A stretch of DNA of 64,000 nucleotides from Shewanella mesophila (GTDB lineage Bacteria; Pseudomonadota; Gammaproteobacteria; Enterobacterales; Shewanellaceae), in NCBI RefSeq assembly GCF_019457515.1, contig NZ_CP080421.1, positions 2,914,001-2,978,000 of the forward strand. The letters run 5' to 3'. This document shows, in pieces, positions 7,578 to 16,267 of this stretch. Numbering within the stretch: the stretch's first letter is position 1; every line of letters starts with the position of its first letter. Position numbers and translations under genes: made by a program. The notes beneath the pieces were generated by a model. That model was not told the DNA's origin. It searched no databases and saw nothing but the letters and a program-made list of their open reading frames with translations.

Positions 7578-9206
7578 TTATTCAGATTGCGTTAGGATTT
7601 CGTAACCAGGTAAGGTTAAAAAGTCCACCAACTCATCCGATGTTGTGATCTCTTCTAGTAACACAGCGGCTTGGGTGTAGCTCCCACGAGTAAACCTATC
7701 TGGCCCAACTTCGAGTTTCACATTGGCCAGCTCTTCGACCAGCATCTCCTTAAACAATGCCTTGGTAACCAACTTTCCGTTGGACAGCTTTTGCTCGTGC
7801 TGTATCCACTGCCAAATGGAGGTCCGAGAGATCTCAGCAGTAGCCGCATCCTCCATCAAACCATAGATAGGCACACAACCATTGCCGTTGATCCAAGCCT
7901 CGATATATTGCAAAGCAATACGAATATTGAGTCTCATGCCCGCTTCAGTTCTCTCGCCTTCACAGGGCATAAGCAAATCACTGGCTAAAATGGGCGCGTC
8001 TACGTCACGAGTGATATGCAACTGGTTAGTATTACCCTCGCCGATATACTCATTGAATATCCCCATCGCGGTGTCAGCTAAACCAGGATGTGCCACCCAA
8101 GTACCATCATGACCGTTACGCGCCTCTAACTCTTTATCACCCCGTACTTTGGTTAACACGGCTTCGTTTTGCTCAGCATCCTTAGCAGGAATAAAGGCGG
8201 CCATCCCCCCCATAGCTAAGGCTCCACGCTTATGGCAAGTCTTGATAAGAAGACGCGAATAAGCGCTTAAGAATGGCTTATCCATGGTTACCGCTTGTCT
8301 GTCAGGTAAAACACGATCGCTATGCTTCTTTAATGTCTTGATATAACTAAAGATGTAATCCCAACGTCCACAATTGAGTGCAACGATATTGGAGCGAAGT
8401 TCATACAGAATCTCTTCCATTTCAAACACCGCAGGCAAGGTTTCGATGAGACAAGTACACTTAATCGTGCCAGGCGCTAAACAGAAGCGTTCTTCAACAA
8501 AAGCAAATACTTTCGCCCACCAACGCGCTTCAACATGACTCTCTAGTTTTGGAATATAAAAATAAGGACCGCTGCTTTTTGCCAATAGCTGGCGATAGTT
8601 GTGATAGAAATAAAGGCAGAAATCGAATAGTGCCCCCGGGATCGGCTCACCATCAAACTCAACATGCTTCTCTAATAGATGTAAACCTCGCACCCGAGCA
8701 ATCAGTACCGCTGGATCGTCATTGAGCGAATAATGCTTACCCGTCTCCGGAGCGGTGAACTCAATCTCACCGCGTACCGCGTCACGAAGGTTAATCTGAC
8801 CTTCGACCACCTTCTGCCAACTTGGTGAAAGTGAATCCTCAAAATCGGCCATAAACACTTTAACGTTGGCATTGAGCGCGTTAATGATCATCTTGCGATC
8901 TACGGGACCTGTGATTTCGACTCGTCTATCTTGAAGATCACTAGGAATACCACGGATCTGCCATTCACCGTCACGAATCGCTCTCGTTTGTGGTAGGAAG
9001 TCAGGCAACTGTCCTGCATCGATAAGCTCTTGTTTAGCCTTACGGCTGGATAGCAAAGATGGCACTTCCTCAGCAAACTCTCTACAAAGCACTTCGAGGA
9101 GGTTCAAAGCCCCTTCATTAAGCACAACTTCCTGTCCAGGGATATGTTCACCCACCATATGAATGGATGCCTCGGCTAGGTTTTTATTTAGTACTGGTTC
9201 AGTCAT
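7578..9206 (-). CDS. aceB: malate synthase A
   Basis: Malate synthase of the A type, condensing glyoxylate with acetyl-CoA to malate. The product is about 542 residues and shows the family signature CGRWDYIFSYIKTLK, with KDAEQN and the C-terminal YEIL end. The start at 9206 (MTEPVLNKNL) has GGGAG and AGG upstream; a frame extension to 9251 lacks a site. It is first in the aceB-aceA unit. About 300 bases upstream is a PdhR-like operator (9513-9529), and further upstream two palindromes (9644-9659 and 9824-9837) could bind other regulators, so control seems to integrate several carbon signals. Confidence 0.97.
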   Translation of the reverse strand: MTEPVLNKNLAEASIHMVGEHIPGQEVVLNEGALNLLEVLCREFAEEVPSLLSSRKAKQELIDAGQLPDFLPQTRAIRDGEWQIRGIPSDLQDRRVEITGPVDRKMIINALNANVKVFMADFEDSLSPSWQKVVEGQINLRDAVRGEIEFTAPETGKHYSLNDDPAVLIARVRGLHLLEKHVEFDGEPIPGALFDFCLYFYHNYRQLLAKSSGPYFYIPKLESHVEARWWAKVFAFVEERFCLAPGTIKCTCLIETLPAVFEMEEILYELRSNIVALNCGRWDYIFSYIKTLKKHSDRVLPDRQAVTMDKPFLSAYSRLLIKTCHKRGALAMGGMAAFIPAKDAEQNEAVLTKVRGDKELEARNGHDGTWVAHPGLADTAMGIFNEYIGEGNTNQLHITRDVDAPILASDLLMPCEGERTEAGMRLNIRIALQYIEAWINGNGCVPIYGLMEDAATAEISRTSIWQWIQHEQKLSNGKLVTKALFKEMLVEELANVKLEVGPDRFTRGSYTQAAVLLEEITTSDELVDFLTLPGYEILTQSE

Positions 9207-9512
9207 CCTGATATCTCCCAAGTGCTTAACGTCTAAAATATAGGTATTCAACTCTTGCTAGCAGTCTATGCACACAGACGCTTACTAGAAGGTCATCGAT
9301 TAAAGCCATAGCTTGGCAATCATTTGGTATTGACAGTGAGACGATTTGCCAACAAACCACCCTGACCGCTAGCTATGTAAATACATCATTAAAATAACTA
9401 TCAAATGTGCTTTCAAATGTACGTTTTGAACAAAACCTACTAACAAAAGGTTGTATTTGCAACAGTTAAGCCGAGACAGAATAGTGCATAAAAATAAAAA
9501 TAAACCTGTATA

Positions 9513-9529
9513 AATTGGTCTTACCAAAC
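9513..9529. promoter_or_regulatory. PdhR-like operator upstream of aceBA
   Basis: AATTGGTCTTACCAAAC matches the PdhR consensus AATTGGTnnnACCAATT at 12 of 14 defined bases. Its 13 base core TTGGTCTTACCAA is identical to the one at 46017-46029 upstream of oadGAB. PdhR is a GntR-family repressor released by pyruvate. Confidence 0.65.
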
Positions 9530-9643
9530 ACAAAAGTAAAGCATAAGCAGCTATAACTAAAGGATTTAATGAAATTCAAAAATAGTGTAAACATCATTGT
9601 TTGAAAATTGTCAGACAAATTTACCACTGCCAACAAGCTGTAA

Positions 9644-9659
9644 TTTATTACGTAATAAA
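9644..9659. promoter_or_regulatory. 16 bp palindrome upstream of aceB
   Basis: TTTATTACGTAATAAA is a perfect 16 bp palindrome. It overlaps a TGTAAT/ATTACG pair that recalls a HexR site but has the wrong spacing. The regulator is unassigned. Confidence 0.4.
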
Positions 9660-9823
9660 AAAACCAGAAGTATAGAAATATTTACAGAAAATTTAAGCTT
9701 ATACGAGAGAAATAAACTCGATAGATGTTTTGGTTAACGTAGAAGGAAGGCTTACAAACAAACTTAAAATCAATATCTTAAGAGAAAACACCTCAAAGCA
9801 AAAATCAAACAGCTGTTTTATTG

Positions 9824-9837
9824 TTACGTTAACGTAA
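9824..9837. promoter_or_regulatory. LiuR-like palindrome upstream of aceB
   Basis: TTACGTTAACGTAA is a perfect 14 bp palindrome. It fits the TTTACGT-type motif bound by the MerR-family regulator LiuR of branched-chain amino acid catabolism in gammaproteobacteria, as I remember it. A half copy GTTAACGT occurs at 9733-9740. Distance to aceB is about 620 bases, so the target is uncertain. Confidence 0.35.
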
Positions 9838-10023
9838 AGGTAAGCCCAGGATGTGCAATTAGAGTGCAACATAATGGTAACGTTTGTCGATCAACATCAC
9901 AAAAAACATTGGTTAAGAGTGAAAATAATTTAAAAAAAAACAACTTTTATGAATAATTATTGAAGTAAAAGCCCCTAGTCTCCTTTGTCTTTTATCTCTG
10001 GAGTGGATGCTAATGGGGCAACT

Positions 10024-10441
10024 ATACCAATCAGTATAAAGATATGATCGCTCAGCGAGAGTGTAGCGCTTCAGAGGCGAGGATCTTAATTGCTCGCATC
10101 CTCGGTAACCGCTCCATGCGTTACCCTGCCTCCTAAATCCCTTTAGTCGTGCATTAAGGACATTCACAACATCTGACCGCCAGGGATAGAGGGAATTTCT
10201 TAAGTAGGTCGGGAACATGCTAGACCCTGTTGATTGCAACGAATGAGGAACATAGTCGCTCTGTGTTTAAGCTCGTTAACACTGCATCAGATGTGCTAAA
10301 ACTCGCCTTTTAGGCGTGTTTTTACCTTCCTACTTCTGCGTTGAATAGACTCACAAGGGACAACCATTCCATTGTCCATTCGCCTTGAATGAGGTGCCCA
10401 AAAACACGCTGAGTAGATCACCTTCTTATACTGATTGGTAT
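10024..10441. mobile_element. 418 bp MITE-like element
   Basis: The 16 base terminal repeat ATACCAATCAGTATAA (10024-10039) is matched exactly by its reverse complement at 10426-10441. The interior carries no convincing gene; a block around 10300-10345 (AACTCGCCTTTTAGGCGTG) recurs in a degenerate copy near 46390. This is a non-autonomous miniature inverted-repeat element or a large intergenic repeat. I see no clear target duplication. Confidence 0.75.
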
Positions 10442-10687
10442 GACACCAACATGGGCAGATGAGTAGTGAATTAAGGCTTAAAGAACGCCATTATGGAATT
10501 AAAACCATAAACTAAGGAGAGGATAATCAAGGTAGGTATTTTTCAAACATAACCAGGCTGGCGGGCATCGCTAATTAGACGACGTAAAAGCTAAGCAACC
10601 TAGCGTTATTCCATCTCTTAACCCGAGTTCAGGTTAAGTAATTAAACCGTAAACATATAACCTAACACATAAAATGCGAACCAATGC
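10442..10687. other. gap between the MITE-like element and the GGDEF gene
   Basis: No gene, hairpin with a T run or other structure is evident. It lies downstream of the last gene of the borosin/GGDEF unit. Confidence 0.4.
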
Positions 10688-12448
10688 TTAAGAAGCTTCG
10701 CTAATCACCATATCAGCTTGATACTCTACCACACAATCACGACCACTGTGTTTCGCTTGATACATAGCAGCATCGGCCCGCTTCATCATTGGATCTAGAC
10801 TAAGATCATTTTCTAGGCTTGTGCACACCCCAAAGCTAGCGGTAATACTGAGCTTACTATAGTGAGGTCTTGTCGATATATTATCGATAGCAACGCGACA
10901 TTTTTCTGCTAGGTGAAGTGCTTCTTCTGCGCTCATGTAGGGCAAAAAGATGGCAAACTCCTCGCCTCCCATGCGCACAAACAGGTCTCGGCTCTTCAAC
11001 AATGGATTGACGGCTTCAACAACCCGCTTTAACGCCCAATCACCTGCGCTATGGCCCAAAGTATCATTAATCGTTTTAAAATAATCGAGATCGAACATGA
11101 TGACGCTAAAAACACCTCGATGGGCAAGCACATCGATAAATAAGTTTTCTGCAAAATCCTGGCCTGTGCCGCGATTAAAAATCCCGGTCAGCTGATCCAA
11201 CTGGGAAATACGCTTATACTTACGCTGCTGAATGAACATTGTCATACCAAAAATAACAAAACCAACTGAACATCCAAGCAAGATCATCAAGGCTAAACTC
11301 TCGTTATACCGCTCCAGCTCAACCACTTTTTGTTGAGAAGTATATAACGCCCTATCTTGATTAAGCATCTTAATCTCACGAGTCTTCTCGGCATTCTCAA
11401 ATTTCGCCATCTGGTAGGCATAAGCCTTGGCTTTGGTTTCATCAATTAAGCTATCACTTAACTTCAAGTAATCACCTAAATAATTATAAGCTTGTTCAAA
11501 GTCGCCACGTTTCTCAAGCGCAACAGCCATGACTTTTGTCGCACGTTTTTTAGCCTCAAAATGGCTTATTTCATCAGGTAGAGACATCACCATTTGCGCA
11601 TAATTGATGGCGTTATCCAGATCGGATAGAGATAAATAAGTTTCGGCGAGCAAAGAATTTACGTCGTTAAGCTCTAATTGAAATTGAAATTTTTGGTATT
11701 GGTTAAGTGCGGACAAAAGGTGCTTCTTGGCCGTATCAAATTTACCCAACTTGAGTGCTGAATCGCCCAACCCCTTGTCAGACATAGCAACTATCAGTGG
11801 AATATGGTGTTCTGAGCAATATGACTTTGTCTTAGCAAACGCTTGCTCTGACTCTTGATAATGCGCTAATTTCAGCGCTGAGGCAGACAATAAGAGTTTT
11901 GCATAACACTGCTCTTTGCTGGATATGCCTTTACTAAGTTCTAATGCGAGCGAAGCATAGCGTTGAACTTCTTCAAATACTTCGAGATCAAGATATAGAT
12001 TAGCCAGCCTTAAATATGAGGTCATCTTGATGGTTACATCGTCAATTTCCTCTATTCGGCTTAAATTCTTAGACATCGCTTCCAGCGCGCCTTGGTAGTT
12101 TCTAAGGGCTATCAAAGAGGTTGCTTGATACAGATGAATAGAGTTAAGCAGGCTGGCAGAGTGACTTAACTTCTCTGCCGACACAAGCAAACGATAAGCT
12201 TTATCATACATACCGTTATAGAGCTCTTTATTGCTTTCTAAAGTAAGAAATCTTGCCTGCTGTTCTTGTGTTAAAGAGCGAACATTCTCTTTTAAATATT
12301 GTATTAGTTCAGATGATTTAGACGGCTCAGCAATTAAAGACACTTTAAGCTCATCTAGAATTACTTCAAAATCGGTTTCAACGGCCATAACTTGACCACT
12401 CACCCATGTTAGCAATAATCCGTAAATGACCGTTTTGAAGTAATTCAT
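10688..12448 (-). CDS. TPR-transmembrane-GGDEF diguanylate cyclase
   Basis: A 586-residue membrane protein. Residues 1-22 are a signal peptide (VSGQVMA end). Residues 30-350 are helical repeats of TPR type, predicted periplasmic. A transmembrane segment follows at about 385-405 (LALMILLGCSVGFVIFGM), and the cytoplasmic GGDEF domain fills the rest. The active site is GGEEF (494-498), which is a functional variant for making cyclic di-GMP. The inhibitory RxxD site five residues before it reads KSRD, so product inhibition may be lost. The gene begins 17 bases after the SonA-like precursor gene, so it is very probably in the same transcript as the borosin pair. Confidence 0.85.
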   Translation of the reverse strand: MNYFKTVIYGLLLTWVSGQVMAVETDFEVILDELKVSLIAEPSKSSELIQYLKENVRSLTQEQQARFLTLESNKELYNGMYDKAYRLLVSAEKLSHSASLLNSIHLYQATSLIALRNYQGALEAMSKNLSRIEEIDDVTIKMTSYLRLANLYLDLEVFEEVQRYASLALELSKGISSKEQCYAKLLLSASALKLAHYQESEQAFAKTKSYCSEHHIPLIVAMSDKGLGDSALKLGKFDTAKKHLLSALNQYQKFQFQLELNDVNSLLAETYLSLSDLDNAINYAQMVMSLPDEISHFEAKKRATKVMAVALEKRGDFEQAYNYLGDYLKLSDSLIDETKAKAYAYQMAKFENAEKTREIKMLNQDRALYTSQQKVVELERYNESLALMILLGCSVGFVIFGMTMFIQQRKYKRISQLDQLTGIFNRGTGQDFAENLFIDVLAHRGVFSVIMFDLDYFKTINDTLGHSAGDWALKRVVEAVNPLLKSRDLFVRMGGEEFAIFLPYMSAEEALHLAEKCRVAIDNISTRPHYSKLSITASFGVCTSLENDLSLDPMMKRADAAMYQAKHSGRDCVVEYQADMVISEAS

Positions 12449-12465
12449 GCTATATCGTTAATCGA

Positions 12466-12687
12466 CTACTTACTGTCATTTGGATTTGTAATGAGAAGAT
12501 AAGCTTTGGCATTCGTCATATCGCCAGACAATAGCTTGAGCTCCTCCATATCACCAGACATTACCGCTTGGATCTCTTGCTCATTAAGTCCACTGGCTTT
12601 CATTACACCTTCGGGGTCTTTTTTATAAGCCTCCATTAATGCCGCATCAGATCCTAGCTTTTCAAAAAAATCACTCAACGTAGACAT
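12466..12687 (-). CDS. sonA: SonA-like borosin precursor peptide
   Basis: A 73-residue small protein beginning MSTLSDFFEKLGSDAALMEA. Residues of roughly 1-55 form a short helical domain with the PEGVMKASGLNEQEIQAV motif resembling the LigA-like helical module that serves as the borosin binding domain in split borosins. A hydrophobic tail, AYLLITNPNDSK, follows and is the candidate core that would be backbone N-methylated. The start at 12687 has GGAG six bases upstream; an in-frame ATG at 12699 has none. It lies 87 bases after the methyltransferase gene. Identification rests on resemblance to the SonA/SonM pair known from Shewanella oneidensis; which residues are methylated here is not visible. 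Confidence 0.8.
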   Translation of the reverse strand: MSTLSDFFEKLGSDAALMEAYKKDPEGVMKASGLNEQEIQAVMSGDMEELKLLSGDMTNAKAYLLITNPNDSK

Positions 12688-12774
12688 ATCATTCTCCATT
12701 TTTATATTCTAACTCTAGTTGTATTACAAAGCTCTGACCACTGTCGATAGCAATCAAAGCCGATTTAAACCAGA

Positions 12775-13584
12775 TCATCCTAAATCAGCTTCGGTTATCC
12801 CAAGCTTCGCTAAAATATCATGATTTACCACCAATGGTTTTGACGGCGGAATAAGCAAGGTGGTAATGGCTGACAAGTGAGCAAACGGAAGTTCCTTTAA
12901 AGGCAGTTTATCTATCCGTGGTGATTGTATCGGCAGGTTAGCCGCTTCATAAAGGATTATTTCATGATCAAGGGGATACCACTGATTCAGCTGTTCAACT
13001 AACACCTGTAATCGCTCTGAACTGGTATGAAATTCGGTTAAGGTATGTTCCCCTGCAATCCCTATCTGCCACAGCAGCAAATGAGTGGTTGGATCGGGCG
13101 TATGGCAATAGAACATAAACTGACTGGCTTCAAAGCTCTGATGCCCAGAATTGCCTGGATCAATCCCCACATCCGCCCAGAGACAAGCTTCAGCTGAAAT
13201 ACCCGGCTCCATCTTGGCGCTATAACCCTCATTGCGGGCTCGTCTTATGGCAAAATGCGACACACAGGCAAACACCCCAGGGTGACCATAAAGGGCGCAA
13301 ACGACTTTTTTATTAGCTCGAACTTCAGTTAAAATCGCTTCGACCATCTGCTCATAGGTATCACGCCGATTTTTAATCTCACCGGGCTGAGCATAATAAC
13401 GCTGCAAGGAGCGCACATCACCATTAAGTTTTTCAAGCCAACTGAGTGCAAAGCCATCGGGAACCAGAGAAAAAACCACATCGGCATGCTCAATATAACT
13501 CTTACTAATAATACTAATTTGGCCCGCTAAATTAAGACCTGTACCAACACAGACCAAGCTACCTAAGTCACCCGCTTTACCCAT
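12775..13584 (-). CDS. sonM: SonM-like borosin peptide alpha-N-methyltransferase
   Basis: A 269-residue protein of the tetrapyrrole (corrin/porphyrin) methylase superfamily. The SAM-binding N-terminus reads LVCVGTGLNLAGQ (residues 10-22) and a second motif CALYGHPGVF is at 96-105. Residues Y64, R73, Y77 and Y99 occupy the positions of the catalytic Tyr/Arg set described for borosin methyltransferases. The adjacent SonA-like gene gives it a substrate in trans, so it would methylate backbone amides of that peptide using SAM rather than a porphyrin. No other cobalamin or haem genes are near. The family's typical C-terminal extension (about residues 240-269) is retained. The ATG at 13584 has a weak ribosome site. 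Confidence 0.85.
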   Translation of the reverse strand: MGKAGDLGSLVCVGTGLNLAGQISIISKSYIEHADVVFSLVPDGFALSWLEKLNGDVRSLQRYYAQPGEIKNRRDTYEQMVEAILTEVRANKKVVCALYGHPGVFACVSHFAIRRARNEGYSAKMEPGISAEACLWADVGIDPGNSGHQSFEASQFMFYCHTPDPTTHLLLWQIGIAGEHTLTEFHTSSERLQVLVEQLNQWYPLDHEIILYEAANLPIQSPRIDKLPLKELPFAHLSAITTLLIPPSKPLVVNHDILAKLGITEADLG

Positions 13585-14020
13585 AATGGATCGTACCTAA
13601 TGATGATGAACCAACGTCTGCGCGAAAATTCCCTTTTCGGTTCATTAAGAGCATCGAATAAACCACTCGACAGATACCCTACCAAGGTAAACCCTCACCT
13701 AGATATTCCGATATAGTGCTTCAACACTAACTTATCACAATTTTTAATATTGCAAATACTTACAATCAATTAGTCGTCATTTTTTTGAACTAAAAAGATA
13801 TATCAGCATAAATAACTGCACAATATCATTTCATTAATGGAACCTTCTCCCTCTTTCCCCTGTCTCAACACTCACATTATCATTCCAACCATCATTTATC
13901 TTTTGTGCCCGATATTGCGATTAACACACAGCCCTACCGATAAAATCACGATAGCGCTTGTCAGCATAGGGTTTGCTTGGGTATTATGGCCGACAGATTT
14001 TTAGGGAAGTAGCGCATTCA
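13585..14020. other. divergent gap between sonM and bamE
   Basis: A 436 base region that must contain the promoters of the sonM and bamE units. It is AT-rich, with no coding frame or obvious operator that I can name. Confidence 0.4.
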
Positions 14021-14530
14021 ATGACCATAAGAAAACATAGTATTACTCTATTAGGCGCGGCTGCGCTTTCGCTTTCACTTAGTGCTTGTAGTGTTTTTGA
14101 TTGGCTTATTTACAAGCCAGATATACCACAAGGCAACTACATGGAAACGCAACAAGTTGAAAAGCTGCGCGTTGAAATGACTAAAGAACAGGTCGAATAT
14201 ATCTTAGGTCGTCCGGTGTTACGCGACAGTTTTGCCGATAACACCTGGTACTATGTCTATCACTATAAGAGTGGTCGTGATGCGAGCATTATTCACAAAG
14301 AACTAATTCTGCACTTTAACAGCGATAAGCTAACAAAAGTTGATGGCGACTATGAACTTTCCGCAGAATTTGGTACGCCACTAGAGCAAAGTAGTTTGCC
14401 AGAAATTGGTTCTTTGACGGATGAGAAAGGCGACTTAGTCCCACTTAATCCAGAGGTGCGCCCTGATACTAAGCCTCTGGTTGAAGAGAAAAAAGCGCAA
14501 GAGTTGAACGAAATCAAAGAGTTCGAATAA
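14021..14530 (+). CDS. bamE: outer membrane assembly lipoprotein BamE
   Basis: BamE (SmpA/OmlA), a small lipoprotein of the BAM complex that inserts beta-barrel proteins into the outer membrane. The lipobox is LSAC after a hydrophobic signal (MTIRKHSITLLGAAALSLSL). The domain follows with IPQGNYMETQQVEKLRVEMT, EQVEYILGRPVLRDSF and WYYVYHYKSG, all family hallmarks. The tail from residue 120 on is acidic and low-complexity. The chosen ATG at 14021 gives a normal signal peptide, whereas an upstream frame start at 13973 would add 16 residues before it. A bidirectional terminator follows at 14545-14580, shared with the convergent rnfH gene. Confidence 0.95.
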   Translation: MTIRKHSITLLGAAALSLSLSACSVFDWLIYKPDIPQGNYMETQQVEKLRVEMTKEQVEYILGRPVLRDSFADNTWYYVYHYKSGRDASIIHKELILHFNSDKLTKVDGDYELSAEFGTPLEQSSLPEIGSLTDEKGDLVPLNPEVRPDTKPLVEEKKAQELNEIKEFE

Positions 14531-14544
14531 TTCAAACGAGACGC

Positions 14545-14580
14545 AAAAAAGGGCTAAAGTGAAGACTTTAGCCCTTTTTT
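14545..14580. terminator. bidirectional terminator, bamE / rnfH
   Basis: A perfect 10 bp stem (GGGCTAAAGT with ACTTTAGCCC, loop GAAG) is flanked by six A residues before and six T residues after, so it works on both strands between convergent genes. Confidence 0.9.
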
Positions 14581-14655
14581 AATGATAATAATAGCTTAAC
14601 GAGATCGCCATTTTCTAAGCTATTAGATCAATATAAAAATAAGATGAGTATCAAG

Positions 14656-14988
14656 TTAACTTACTCGACCACCGGTCGTTTTATTAGCACGTCCTTCATC
14701 TTTCGCCTTTTCAGCTCGTTTACGACGAACATCTTTAGGGTCTGCAATCAGCGGACGATAAATTTCGACTCGTTGACCAGGCAGCAAGACCTCATCATGT
14801 TTAACCGAACGGCTGAAAATCCCAAGCTTAACCTTTTCAAGGTCAATATCTGGGAAAAACTGGCACATATCGCTTTGCTTAACCGCCTCAATACAGGTTG
14901 TACCAGGCTCAACTGTCACCGAGATGCGCTTTTGCTGATTCGGCAAGGCATAAATCACTTCGACGGCGAAGTTTTCTTGTTCACTCAT
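14656..14988 (-). CDS. rnfH: RnfH/RatB family ubiquitin-like protein
   Basis: A 110-residue protein of the RnfH (UPF0125) family with a beta-grasp layout: FAVEVIYALPNQQKRISVTV, then TCIEAVKQSDMCQFFPDIDLEKVKLGIFSR, then LLPGQRVEIYRPLIADPKDVRRKRAEKAK. The last block is the family signature. It is the second gene of the ratA-rnfH pair, 26 bases after ratA, as in E. coli. Its function is not settled. The ATG at 14988 is used; a GTG two codons upstream with better ribosome-site spacing is an equal alternative. Confidence 0.9.
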   Translation of the reverse strand: MSEQENFAVEVIYALPNQQKRISVTVEPGTTCIEAVKQSDMCQFFPDIDLEKVKLGIFSRSVKHDEVLLPGQRVEIYRPLIADPKDVRRKRAEKAKDEGRANKTTGGRVS

Positions 14989-15013
14989 TAACACTCAACT
15001 TCCTTAGTGGCAC

Positions 15014-15448
15014 TTAAGACTTATAAACGACTTTAGCTCGGCTCGTAAAAGCAGAAACCATTGAAGACATTAACTCTTTAAATACGCGTCCGAACGCCAT
15101 ATCGGCAACGGGGCTAGAAAACTCAAAGTTAAGTTGAAAATCAACCTTACACGCATCTTCGGTTAACTCGGTAAAGATCCATGTGCCGTGTAGGTGCTTA
15201 AAGGGGCCATTTTCTAACGCGAGTTCAATAGACTTGCCAGGCTCTACTTGATTACGTGTGGTAAAAGTTTTGCTGATCCCCGCTTTAGACACATCGACAG
15301 ACGCCAGCATGGTTTTGCCATCAAACTCAAGTACCTTGCCGCCAACACACCCAGGCAAAAACTCTTTATATGACTCAACATCGTTAACCAGTTCATACAT
15401 CTGCATCGCACTAAAACGGACTAACACACTGCGGGATATCTGTGGCAT
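15014..15448 (-). CDS. ratA: RatA, coenzyme Q-binding START-like protein
   Basis: A 144-residue START/polyketide-cyclase-like protein (MPQISRSVLVRFSAMQMYELVNDVESYKEFLPGCVGG). It corresponds to RatA (YfjG), a Coq10-type protein reported as a ribosome association toxin in E. coli and as a quinone-binding protein in other lineages. Length and sequence are typical. It is the first gene of the ratA-rnfH pair, divergent from smpB. Confidence 0.92.
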   Translation of the reverse strand: MPQISRSVLVRFSAMQMYELVNDVESYKEFLPGCVGGKVLEFDGKTMLASVDVSKAGISKTFTTRNQVEPGKSIELALENGPFKHLHGTWIFTELTEDACKVDFQLNFEFSSPVADMAFGRVFKELMSSMVSAFTSRAKVVYKS

Positions 15449-15655
15449 CTATTTGTTTAACCTAAATCGTTTATAAAGACTACTTAACCTCTGATTAAGC
15501 GATTTTACCACGCTCCCAGCCACGGGTCACCTGTGGTGCATGGCAGACTAAGCTGGATAAAAAAACATCAAGTCGACAACTAAACCAAACAAAAACGCGA
15601 AATAATACCGCCAACCAATTCCAAATTGGCTAACCGCGCGTATAATAGCCCGCCT

Positions 15656-16150
15656 ATGGCTAAGAAAAATGCAAAAAAATCAAAGAATCCACCAGCAACA
15701 ATAGCGCGTAATAAACGTGCAACCTTCGATTATAAATTTGAAGAAAAATTTGAAGCTGGCTTATCCCTCATGGGATGGGAAGTGAAATCGATCCGAGTCG
15801 GTAAGGTTAACCTATCTGAGAGCTATGTGTTCTTACGAAACGGTGAAGCTTATCTATTTGGTTGTACTATCACACCACTCAACACCGCATCCACCCACGT
15901 AGTGTGCGACCCCATGCGCGACAGAAAGCTTTTGCTTAACCGCAAAGAGCTCGACAAGTTGCAAGGCTTGGTCGACCGTCAAGGCTACTCGATTGTGCCG
16001 ATCTCAATGTACTGGCGCAAAGGCGCTTGGGTTAAAATTGAGATAGGTTTAGGTAAAGGTAAGAAAGAACACGATAAGCGCGACGATACCAAAGAGCGCG
16101 AGTGGAAGATTGAAAAATCTCGTACCATGAAAAAAGCCGTTCAACAGTAA
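15656..16150 (+). CDS. smpB: SsrA-binding protein SmpB
   Basis: The tmRNA partner in trans-translation, an OB-fold protein that delivers tmRNA to stalled ribosomes. The features are [61 protein letters not shown] and the basic C-terminal tail [21 protein letters not shown]. The ATG at 15656 gives 164 residues (about 160 is usual); a TTG extension to 15626 is unlikely. The tmRNA gene itself is only 118 bases downstream on the same strand. Confidence 0.96.
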   Translation: MAKKNAKKSKNPPATIARNKRATFDYKFEEKFEAGLSLMGWEVKSIRVGKVNLSESYVFLRNGEAYLFGCTITPLNTASTHVVCDPMRDRKLLLNRKELDKLQGLVDRQGYSIVPISMYWRKGAWVKIEIGLGKGKKEHDKRDDTKEREWKIEKSRTMKKAVQQ

Positions 16151-16267
16151 TCAGCGAAAGCTTGCTGTTTAAACGAGGAAAATGGTCGGATAACGAACAA
16201 TCAATTGTAACAACATGATTTATCCTTGGTGTTAGAGGATTTCACGGGTTACAATCACATTGTACTT

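Larger units (their letters stand above)
9207..10023. other. long AT-rich regulatory gap upstream of aceB
   Basis: About 820 bases with no believable gene. It contains a PdhR-like site and two palindromes, listed separately. The unusual length suggests a long 5' leader or several promoters for aceBA. Confidence 0.5.

Noticed and set aside
9640..9654. HexR-like site TGTAAT-TT-ATTACG upstream of aceB
   Set aside because: The spacing is one base too short for the TGTAATnnnATTACA consensus, so I list only the palindrome.
9913..10239. Minus-strand frame of 108 codons inside the MITE-like element
   Set aside because: It lies across the repeat element, has no family pattern and no ribosome site, so it is a chance frame.
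12775..13584. Annotation as a cobalamin or siroheme biosynthesis methyltransferase
   Set aside because: The fold is the same, but no tetrapyrrole genes are near, the borosin catalytic residues are present and a precursor gene is adjacent.
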